In this document: positions 11,086-20,600 of the stretch, piece after piece
How positions within the stretch are numbered: the stretch's first letter is position 1
How the letters are laid out: the number at the start of each line of letters is the position of its first letter
Source: Amphiura filiformis
Taxonomy: Eukaryota; Echinodermata; Ophiuroidea; Amphilepidida; Amphiuridae
DNA length: 64,000 nucleotides
Assembly: GCF_039555335.1 (NCBI RefSeq)
Contig: NC_092637.1
Span: 37,715,526-37,779,525, forward strand
Direction: 5' to 3'
Made by a program: the position numbers and the translations under genes
The notes under the pieces: generated by a model
What the model saw: only the letters and a program-made list of their open reading frames with translations
Databases searched by the model: none
Told to the model about the DNA's origin: nothing

Positions 11086-11298
11086 ATTATTGCGAATATT
11101 CGCAATAATTATTGCGAATATTCGCAATAATATTTCATTTTTTTTGGCACTAATATGCTTCCGTAGGAGCGACTTTTTTGGTCCGAGGTGGATCTATTTT
11201 TTTGCTAAGATGGCGAGACATTTTTTTATTTTTCAAAAAACTACCCAGCCCCCTTATATCTAATGGTGCGTATCCATAACCTGTGAATATGAATTAAT

Positions 11299-11845
11299 AA
11301 CACAATGGCACATTTTAATACAATGCTGATGCACTGTATGCTAGTTAGGGAGTGTTCAGGAATACCTTGGGGGGGGGGCTGGAAAATATGTAGGGGGTCA
11401 TAAAATTGTTGGAGTTCTCAATGAGGGGGGGAGGGTTAAAAGGTTTTGGGTGTGTGAACAGGGGGGTAAAATTATTTGGCACGTAGAAGGGGGGTTAAAA
11501 TGTTCCAGTAAAACCAGAACAAACATACATGGCAGATAAGGGTATTTGATCGGGGTGCACCGCTCAGTCCAAACACAATGGCTCATTTTAATACAATGCT
11601 GATGCACTGTATGCTAGTTAGGGAGTGTTCAGGAATACCTTGGGGGGGCTGGAAAATATGTAGGGGTCATAAAATTGTTGCAGTTCTCAATGAGGGGGGG
11701 GTTAAAAGGTTTTGGGTGTGTGAACAGGGGGGTAAAATTATTTGGCACGTAGAAGGGGGGGTTAAATGTTCCAGTAAAACCAGAACAAACATACATGGCA
11801 GATAAGGGTATTTGATCGGGGTGCACCGCTCAGTCCAACTAGTCC
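11299..11845 (+). repeat. Tandem duplication, 273-bp period, two copies
   Basis: ATTTTAATACAATGCTGATG occurs at about 11310 and 11583. Both units run through AATATGTAGGGG, GGCACGTAGAAG and GTATTTGATCGGGGTGCAC. Both end at CACCGCTCAGTCC, the same word that opens the minisatellites at 25389 and 28579. Confidence 0.85.
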
Positions 11846-12190
11846 GACTACACAAACAGTCCGAAAATGAAAAACACTGCGCTATAGTCCGAAAAAAAGC
11901 ATGCGCTAGTCGGACTAGCACAGTGTTTTTCAAAATCGGACTAGCGCAGTGGTTTTCAGTTTTGGAATAGTGCAGTGATCTTCAGATTCGGATTAGCGCA
12001 GTGTCGGACTGAAAGAGTGTTTTCCAGATTCGGACTGGCGCAATGATGTTCAGTTTTGGACTAGTGCAGTGGTTTTCATTTTCGGACTAGCGGCGTGTCG
12101 GACTGGTTCAGGGCATTTCAGATTCAGACTAGGCGTGTCGGAATAGCGGAGTGTCGGACTAGCGGCATGTCGGACTAACACCCTGTACCC
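11834..12190. repeat. AGTCCGA minisatellite, locus 1, with orientation switch
   Basis: Units resemble AGTCCGAAAATGAAAAACAC and its reverse complement. The first ~75 bp runs in one direction and the rest (from about 11915) in the other. The same family occurs at 25395-25775 and 28585-28965. Confidence 0.8.
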
Positions 12191-12243
12191 GGAGTATTGA
12201 ACGATTTATCAAAATATATCAAGTACCTGATCAAATCATTAAA

Positions 12244-12554
12244 GCAGTATGCAGACTCCGAGTATTAGACGTAGGGCCTATAATATTTGATGTAACATAT
12301 CTACGTTATTTAATCTATATAGTCCCATTCTAGTCCCATTCTATTTCCAGTAATGTTTAAGTTCTAACGAATGTTTGATGACGTAAAATCGATAATATGT
12401 TACGTATAATATCTGGTAGAAATATATTATCGATTTTACGTCATCAAACACTCGTTAGAACTTTTCCATTACTGGAAATAGAATGGCAATAGATTAAATA
12501 ACGTAGATATGTTACATCAAATATTTTACGTCTAATAAAAAGTCTGCATACTGC
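12244..12554. mobile_element. Foldback element (311 bp)
   Basis: Arms of about 140 bp pair around a short loop near 12405: GCAGTATGCAGACT opens and AGTCTGCATACTGC closes it. TATTATCGATTTTACGTCAT recurs in complement near the centre. Non-coding. Confidence 0.85.
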
Positions 12555-12576
12555 CTAATGGATGGTTTATTAATAC

Positions 12577-13268
12577 CCCAGCAAACACAAAACGTTTTCG
12601 ACAATATTCGCAAATGGTTATAAAAGGTTGTCAGAAAACGTTTAAATGTCGGGTTATATAAAGGGTATATCAAGGGTATAAAACGTTTTCATAACATTAA
12701 TAAACATTTTATGATAATCTACTGCCAGCAAACACAAAATGTTTTACAGACAACGTTTAAATGTCGGGTTATATAAAGGGTATAAAAATGTTTTAATAAC
12801 ATTCCAAAAACATTTTTGAAAACTTGATACAAAACATTCTAAACAGAATGTTATTTTGGGGTTGAAAAATATTTTGCGAAAAATGTTTGCCCAAAATATT
12901 TGCAATAACGTTTTAAAAACGTTTTCATGACTTTCATATAACCCGACATTTAAATGTTATTAAAACGTTTTGAAAAAACCATTTTAAGAACATTTCTGGG
13001 TTTACTGGGTGCAAATATTTTAACATAATGTTATTTAAGTGTTGACAAAATATTTGGCAAAAGATGTTTGCAAAATTAGTTTACAATACCATTTTGAAAA
13101 CATTTTAGAAATATTCTTGCAGTGTGTTTTCATACAAAACGTTTTAAAACGTTTTCATGACCTTTATATAACCCGACATTTTAATGTTATTAAAATGTTT
13201 TTACCTAAACCAAAAGCCAAACTATAACTTATTTAAAACGTTTTTAAAACGTTTTTGTGTTTGTTGGG
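12577..13268. mobile_element. CCCAGCAAACAC foldback element, copy 2 (692 bp)
   Basis: Inverted relative to 4691-5368, sharing the terminal AGCAAACACAAAACG and the internal GTCGGGTTATATAAAGG words. No coding capacity. Confidence 0.8.
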
Positions 13269-13329
13269 ACTGACACAAATAAAACATGCTTATGAGCTGC
13301 TTTATAAAATGACAAAACATTTCCACAAT

Positions 13330-13875
13330 TCCACACCTTTTTCACAGAGGATGATTTAAGCACTTCCCACCACGCCACTGTGTTGACTTGCGGTTAGCAC
13401 AGCTGTGTGAGTGAACATGACACCACTGCTCGCACATTGCATTGACGGGCATGGTTAAATTTGAATTTGGACTGATATATTTACAATAAAAACGCATTCA
13501 AAATGCTAGTCGATTTCACATTTTATGTTACCTAGAGAAGGTGTGAATTATCCTTTATGCATACATCACTTTTGTTCTGAAATCGACCAAGTAATAATGA
13601 CACACGCACAATTCTTAAGAGGCATTATCTGTTATTTTGGAGAATTTTTTAAAAATGTTTGCCACGGTCAAAAATGGATTTCCTTTAAACGTTCATATTT
13701 GATGGACCTTGACCTGAAACAAACTCACATGAAATAAATTTCGGAAAAATACCCCCGTTGCCATGGTAACAGCCACATTTCCATTTTAGGCCTATTTTCA
13801 CAATTTTGCATTTTTCAGCAGTCAAATTGTCAAGTTTTGAAGCCAGTGTTACTAATATACACAATATATATGAGG
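13330..13875 (+). repeat. Left arm of a ~3.7-kb inverted-repeat composite
   Basis: This arm is the reverse complement of 16680-17020. Matching words include AGAGGATGATTTAAG at the outer end, and CAATTTTGCATTTTTCAGCA and CAGTGTTACTAATATAC at the inner end. The ORFs in it are not conserved as coding between the two arms. Confidence 0.75.
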
Positions 13876-14066
13876 TCACACGGGGAATGTGTAAATATTG
13901 TGGCGCGAGCTATAAACAGCCCATTCAACAATATGATCATGGCGGTGAACATGTAGCTTCTGTTTTGATAACTCTTGGGGTGAGAATCGTTCCGAATGTC
14001 CTGCGCGCATCCTACGCATCATGAAGAAGCTCCTACTTCCGGTAATACCGCACACAATTTATACTG

Positions 14067-14450
14067 GTGTGTTTATAGTGGGAATATCTCGCCACAATAT
14101 CCTTCGGTTGAGAAGGATATCGATGTACCGTACATACATATACTGCTACACTCTAAATTTCAAGGATTTAAAATAAATCCCAAGGGACTGTGATTAGGGA
14201 CCAATCAAGTGTTAGATTTTAAATTAAATCTTTAAGATTTAAAATTAAATCTTTTAGATTTATAATTCAAATCTATAAGATTTATTTTAAATCTAAAATT
14301 GATTGGTCCCTAACTACAGTCTTAAGGATTTATTTTTAAATCCTTGTAATTTAGAGTGTAGTGTTTATAGTGGGCAAGTATCCGGATAATCTCTAACCGG
14401 GTAGAAATTGTACCGCAATGTACCGCATATCTGCTCCCACTATAAACACG
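14067..14450. mobile_element. GTGTTTATAGTGGG foldback, host of a nested MITE
   Basis: Opens GTGTGTTTATAGTGGG and closes TCCCACTATAAACAC. Its interior is split by the TA-flanked MITE at 14149-14358. A third GTTTATAGTGGG follows the nested MITE, so two related units may be abutted here. Confidence 0.65.
14149..14358. mobile_element. TA-flanked MITE (210 bp) nested in another foldback
   Basis: CACTCTAAATTTCAAGGATT at the left end pairs with AATCCTTGTAATTTAGAGTG at the right. TA lies directly outside both ends (14147-14148, 14359-14360), as for Tc1/mariner MITEs. The interior consists of short AGATTTAAAAT-type repeats. Confidence 0.8.
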
Positions 14451-14639
14451 CTCATTGATGACTTGAATTTGTGTGAGCTAGTGAAAAGGAAGCAGCTAAC
14501 TAAAATTAAGCTTTCAAGACTGAAGGAGATTTATATGAACACTTTTGCAGACACTTCGGGTTAACGCAAAATAAAAAATCACCAAATGTTGATAAAAGTT
14601 GTCTGAGGAAATATCTGTTTCAAGTAGAGGAGGGTGTTC

Positions 14640-14810
14640 TCCCTGGTTAAAGGTGTACGGGGGTGTGCCACGGTTTTGGGGGTACCTTAGCAATTTTGGT
14701 ATATCGATTAGTGGGTTTTCAGTGGAGACAATACGCCAAATTGGGCGCATTTGAGCAAAAGTGCCCATAGAAGCGCACAATTAGGACTAATTTGGGTGCT
14801 TTTTGGGTGT
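14640..14810 (-). repeat. Dispersed repeat, inverted partner at 23560-23760
   Basis: Shares, in opposite orientation, the words TTTTGGTATATCGAT, GGGTTTTCA and CCAAATTGGGCGCA with 23560-23760. Identity unknown. Confidence 0.55.
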
Positions 14811-14986
14811 TTTTGTGAAAAATTGCAATACTATAGCTATAACTTTAATAAGGTGTCATTTTAAAATTGAAAATGTATCCATATTTCACTATTAACTCCA
14901 TTTATAGTGGCATCATCCATGTGGTTTATTCATGGCAGCGAGTTAAACAATATGAAACCTTAAGTGGGACATGCGTTGAATTTTGA

Positions 14987-15809
14987 ATAGGGTACCTGCA
15001 GGTAATATGGGACCATTAAGGACGTTTAGCTTATGTGCATAAAAACTATAGAAGATATGCCCAAAAGAGATTGTTATGATGAACAACCTGTCCTTTAAGA
15101 TTAATAAAACAGGCAATGTTACCTTGTTTTTATGTTTGTTTGGACGCTATGACGTCAAAATGACGTCATCGTCAAGTGTCCCATATTACCTGCATGTGCA
15201 GGTAATATGGGACACTGTGTTATCTCTATGGTGAAAATCAAAAGTTCAGAAAATCACTCTTTTGTTCTAAAAACATTTTTGTTACATGATTTTGAATGTT
15301 AAATGCAAATTTCTACAAGAAAATTCAATTTTCTAAATAGTTTTGCTTTTCGCATTGACAATGTACACAATTTCCTATGTGTCCCATATTACCTGCACCC
15401 ATTCAGTTGAAAATCAGAGAAAATAATCATTTATAAAAGGAAAGTGCCACTTGTCAGTGGAATTTTACCTGCTGATAAGCTTAACCCATCACCTAAAGAT
15501 CATAAAAAATGACAAATGCCCCCTCAGTACCAGAGTTTTTGGATACACAGTCATAAAATGTGACGTCATTGATTTTATATCAGGCCAAAAAAACGACATA
15601 ATTTTTTGGGTAATTTCACTCTTTTTGGCATTGATTTCCAAGAGTTTGATACACAGACTCCAAAACTGCATTTCTAGAAGCACAATTGATGTCTCTAAAC
15701 ACTTCACAAATCAACTTAAAGTGTTTACCTTCTCTAAGCTACTTTTTGTTAAAATGAAAACAGGTGTCCCATATTACCTGCTGTCCCATATTACCTGCAC
15801 CTACCCTAT
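14987..15809. mobile_element. TIR element with repeated GGTAATATGGGAC motifs (823 bp)
   Basis: Left end ATAGGGTACCTGCAGGTAAT pairs with ATTACCTGCACCTACCCTAT at the right. The core GGTAATATGGGAC or its complement recurs near 15002, twice head to head at 15178-15215, at 15380, and twice near 15770-15795. No long ORF with recognisable similarity. Confidence 0.8.
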
Positions 15810-15989
15810 ATGAGGTAATATCTGGCAATACTGCATAGAAGGAAATATTTTCCGAACTCAAATTTAGAATTTAAATTCACGTACTAAGTGTTATTAGGTT
15901 AATTTTTAACCTTAATATTGTTCATTCCACAACAATTTTATGGCTGTGTACTATTGTAAAAAGCTGGAAATATCTAAATTGTCATATTA

Positions 15990-16340
15990 AACGCCATCGA
16001 TGGCAACACCCATATGGCTTAGAATAACACTGACCATTCCAGATGATCAAATTGATTATGAAATTAACTTTCGTTCTAATAAGATACGTTCCGTATGAAG
16101 GTGAAGTTTCATTTTCATATCATTTATCATGCATGCCATGGTATTTTGGTATTTTTAAGACTTATAAAAAGTTAAAAATATCCACATCTCACAATTAAAC
16201 CCCAACTATGGCAACACCCATGTGGTTTAGAACAACACTGATCATTATAACTGATCAAATTTGATATGGAAAAACTCTCTTTCTAATAAATGTTCCTTGA
16301 AAGGGTGAAGTTTCATTTTCACATCATTTAACTTAAGGTG
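15990..16340 (+). repeat. Diverged direct repeat, ~215-bp spacing
   Basis: ATGGCAACACCCATATGG (about 15999) and ATGGCAACACCCATGTGG (about 16208) are each followed by ACACTGA, TGATCAAATT and GGTGAAGTTTCATTTTCA. Confidence 0.65.
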
Positions 16341-16679
16341 ACACTTGTGTTGAATTTCGAAAAATAGGAAAATGTCTGGCAACACTGTATATACAGATAC
16401 GTTTTCCCCAAGCTCAAATGTATTTTTTTCATAAGACCAATGTATCATCTCAACATGCTGTGGTCGATGTTGAAATCGGAGCACTACCATATGGTTTATG
16501 AGCTATACAAAGTTGGTATATTTTCATATTTTGAAAAAATTGAAAAACACCCCTATTTCAAATAAATGGTACAACCCACCCTGACATCTGGTGATTATTT
16601 TTATACTTTCAATGCGGCATCTAAGGTTTGACCTATTCATACCTTATAAAGAAAATATTATATATATATTGTGTATATT

Positions 16680-17025
16680 AGTAACACTGACTTCAAAACT
16701 TGACAATTTGACTGCTGAAAAATGCAAAAATTGTGAAAATAGGCCTAAAATATAAATTCGGCTGTTACTATGGCAACGGGGGTATTTTTCCGAAATTTAT
16801 CCCATATGTGTTAGTTTGAGGTCAAGGTCCATCCAATATGAAAGTATAAAGAAAATTTATTTTTTGACCGTGGCAACATTATTCTCAAAAATAACAGATA
16901 GTTCCTCTTAAACAACATCTTTTGCACAGAATTCAATGGGATTTGAAAAGTGGCAGTTGAAACTCTAGTGATAACACGTTTGCAGTGCATGATGGGGCTT
17001 CCTTAAATCATCCTCTGCCTTTTTC
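16680..17025 (-). repeat. Right arm of the ~3.7-kb inverted-repeat composite
   Basis: Reverse complement of 13345-13865, ending CTTAAATCATCCTCTGCCT. The two arms enclose the elements at 14067-14450 and 14987-15809. Confidence 0.75.
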
Positions 17026-17430
17026 AATGACGTGGGTACAATTTCACTGCACATGAAAACAAGTTTTAGTATTGTTAGTTTAATATGTTTCCCTTGTCCT
17101 TTGATGAAGAGTAGTACATTATAAGGGGGGGGGTCAAAATATTTTGTACCTAATATAGGCGTTGAGTCACTTATGACTCAAGAGTTTTGAACGTTTTGTA
17201 AAACGAAGGACATAATTGTCTAGTATTATAACTAACCGTCCCTTGGATGTGCAATGACGTCATAGTTTTCACAAGAAACATTTAGAATTCCCTACAATTT
17301 GTCACGGTAGGTTAATCATGCGATTCCTTTGAAATCACACATCCAAATAAATTCATAAAATAAATCGTACATGAAGTATTATAGGACCGTATACAAAATC
17401 CTGTGTAAAACGATATAAATTTCACAAAGC
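17026..17430 (+). promoter_or_regulatory. 5' flank of the TLC-domain gene
   Basis: No clear core promoter. A TATAAAT at about 17414 lies too close to the start codon to serve as a TATA box unless the leader is spliced. A G-run occurs at 17120-17132. Confidence 0.2.
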
Positions 17431-17636
17431 ATGTTTCCGCAAATATTTTTGACTTTGATTTCATTCCTGGCTTTTCTATGTGTCAATAAGGCACTTGAAT
17501 TGGATATTTTACCTGTGTCCAAGCCTCGGTTTCTCGGAGTGGATCGTCATGGACTCCAGTACAAATACTACAAGTGGCGAAAAAGTGTGTGCTCCTTGGT
17601 CAATGCAACGATAGCCACAATACTGAGTTTCATAAG
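17431..17636 (+). CDS. TLC-domain gene, exon 1
   Basis: Starts at the first ATG after a stop-rich leader and encodes a hydrophobic first segment, then YYKWRKSVCSLVNATIATIL, the usual W..S start of the TLC domain. Donor AAG|GTAGGT leaves phase 2. An untranslated first exon further upstream is possible. Confidence 0.8.
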
Positions 17637-20600
17637 GTAGGTTTGTTTTTCACTTTATATGTTAGGCCAACTGAAAAATACCAGAAGTTGATCGTCCCCG
17701 CCCTCGTCCTTTTTTGAGGTCGCTTCAGTTTAAGTTTTAGTTTAAAAAAAGATGTTTCTGAAGTTGAGATGCTGCCTATAGCCTTGACATAAAGAGTTTG
17801 TAATGTTAGTGATCATCAGAGGAAACTACGGTACCCTACCAGAATCTTAATAAAAAAAAAAAATAAAAAAAACATACGGGCTAAATATGGGTATTTATAC
17901 TTCTCTTTTTGAAAACATAAACAAAACAAAAAACAACAAAAACCCGGACGATCAACTGGTGTAAATTTTCAAGCAACATTTATTATTGGCAAACGAGTGG
18001 ATGCGACTAGAGTTGGGCAAGTGCACTTACCCTAAATCTGGCACTTTAAAAAAAATTTCACATAGCCTACTATTCAACTTTGAATAAACAATCATGTAAA
18101 CTTAACTATTTAAAATCTTCTATGTTTAAGTAGAAACCAAATTATGAGTTATAAGTCTACCATGTTTCCAACTCCGCTGGTATATACGCACGTGGGTCGA
18201 CAACGCGACGTTGCATGCGATTGTAATCGATGCGGAGTAACTCCTCACCTGTCACTGCGTTAACGTGGCAGTTCCAATAAGTCTGCTTTACAATACATGA
18301 TTTTCACGGCTTTGCTCATGTGAGAGGTTATACGGAAATTCGTGTTTTGCAAGTTTTTAAAGTGTAGTCCCTATGCACCCGAACACACCTTTCGTACACA
18401 ACACTTAACAGACCGTTATTCTGAAGGACCATTATTCTGAAGGGTTATTAGTCCGAAGGTTCATTATAAAGGACTATTACTCCGAATTTACAACAAGGTT
18501 CGTTATTCCGAAGGATCAATACTCAGAATGTACGTTATTCTGAAGAGTCGTTACTCCTAACGATCGGTTAATTCGAAGTATCCCTTCAGAATGACAACCT
18601 TGTCGTAAATTCGGAATAATGACTCTTTGGAGTAAATTCATGCCTTCCGTATATTAGGCCTACCCTTAGTTTTAACGGTCCTTCAGAATAACGAAGCTAA
18701 GGCCTATAATATCACTTTGGCAAGTCTTACAATTTTGCGGGAAAGATTGATCGTGTCGCCCGCTTTGCATGTATGGCCCTGCAACATGTCCATGAAGAAC
18801 GGCCTGTACGATGTTTATGTGTTGAACACAGTTCTATTTTGTTTCACTATGTATTTGAAGTGATTTTTAGAGGTATATTTCGGGGGTATAGGCCTACTTA
18901 CCAATCGAAAACTCTTTTTTTTCTCTTATAGTTTACCTTCGTGGACATTAACATATTCGGATTTACTTACACGATATACGACTTCAGGTGAAATCACTTT
19001 GCTTGTAGCGACGGGTAAGTTCGACACGATAAAAGGAAGTAATGACCATTTTTAATTGGGTAAAGACCCCAGTTTTTATTCGATGGTTATTCTCATCAAC
19101 CCATATAGTTAAGTCAAAAACCTCAATTCCTTTGAATCCTTGTGCTCGACATACCCGAAAAAGTGTATCTGTGCATGATTATAGGTGCTCTGGTTCAAAA
19201 CTTAAATTTTCAAAATGGTGGCGCCGGCCATTTTGGATTTTGGCCTCTAGCGAAAAATGCAGGGATTTTCGCGAGGGACATGGGGGCTATTTTTTTTCTA
19301 AATGGTCCATAGAAGTCGAATCAATCGTCAAACCTTACTAGCCAGAGAGTGGTCACGGAATTGAGGTTTTTGACTTAACTACTAGCCTCCTGACTTTTAT
19401 TAGTAAGCCCTACCTTTTCAAATGCTTTTTATTGCTTAAAAATACAAGTATCCTTCTTAAAGGGAGTTTCCGGCAATCATAACAGTATGCCTTATATTTA
19501 AGAAAAATAATTATCAAGCACGAATCACATTGTTTTATTTAAAACAAACTCATGTTGACCATAAAAACGAATAAAAACAGCCGGCTCTCAACACGCGATA
19601 TTAAAAATTCCCGCGCCGAAATTGTCTAAGTGCAATGACGTAATGGTTATTTGTGTTCAATTGTCGTCAGCCTTCATTGTAATAATTTCGGCGCCCGGGA
19701 ATTTTGAATATCGCGTGTTGAGAGACGGAATGACGTTTTTATTAGTTTTTATGGTTACTACGAGTTTGTTTTAAATAAAACCACGTGATTCGTGCTTGAT
19801 AATTATTTTTCTTACATACAGCCTATCTAAAAAAAAATTGTGCAAGTGAAGAGCGCCCTCTATGGCAATTAGAAAATACCGTTGTGACATGATGCTTATA
19901 CATCAACTTCAAGGGCGTAGACTTAGCTGTCAAATGCCGTTTGTTCTGTTCAATTTGCTTGTTTTAATCTCGCGATATGTTTAGTTAACAACGAAAGGGT
20001 AAAATCACAATTGCGCCACTTTTACTAGGGAAGATCAAGAGGACTGTACATGTAAATCAATGATATCATCAAGTTTCTCAACAGCTCCTTCGTGAAATCA
20101 AAAGAATGCATCAATTATACAACAATAAAAATTGGTTTTACTGTTTTTACTTTTTTTTTTATCATGATACAGGTATTATATGATTCTCTTTTTTCTTTTT
20201 CCACTTAAAACAGATTAAAAGAGAAATAGATATTTCATATTCTACTGTAAAATTAAATACAGTCATGTGCATGTCAATGATTTTATCATGGTAGGCCTAT
20301 ATACTGTTTTCTTTGTCACTCAAGACATGTTAAAAGATATTGCAAACTTATAGGTTAATGAACGCGGAGTGGGACCCGGAAGGGGGGGGGGGGTGCTTAG
20401 ACGCATCAACATCATGCACCGGCTATCATTGATTTACGTGTGCAGCCCTCTTGCCTAGTAAAAGTGGCACAATTGTGATTTTACCATTTCGTTGTTAACT
20501 AAACATATCTCGAGATTAAAACAAGCGAATTGAACAGAACAAACGGCATATGAGAGCTAAGACTCCGCCCTTGACGTTGATATAAGATCAACGGATCATC

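Larger units (their letters stand above)
8027..11165. mobile_element. Composite TIR element filled with satellite DNA
   Basis: Outer inverted repeats read TACGGAAGCATATTAGTGC (8027-8045) and its complement (11147-11165). Just inside each end sit an A/T run and then copies of a palindromic repeat. The interior is a minisatellite, which is interrupted by a mariner-like element at 8890-10734. Removing the insert leaves a unit of about 1.3 kb. No transposase for the outer element is visible. Confidence 0.7.

Noticed and set aside
13806..14193. Overlapping ORFs of 72 and 65 codons
   Set aside because: They cross boundaries of nested foldback elements and the inverted arm copy at 16680-17025 does not keep them.
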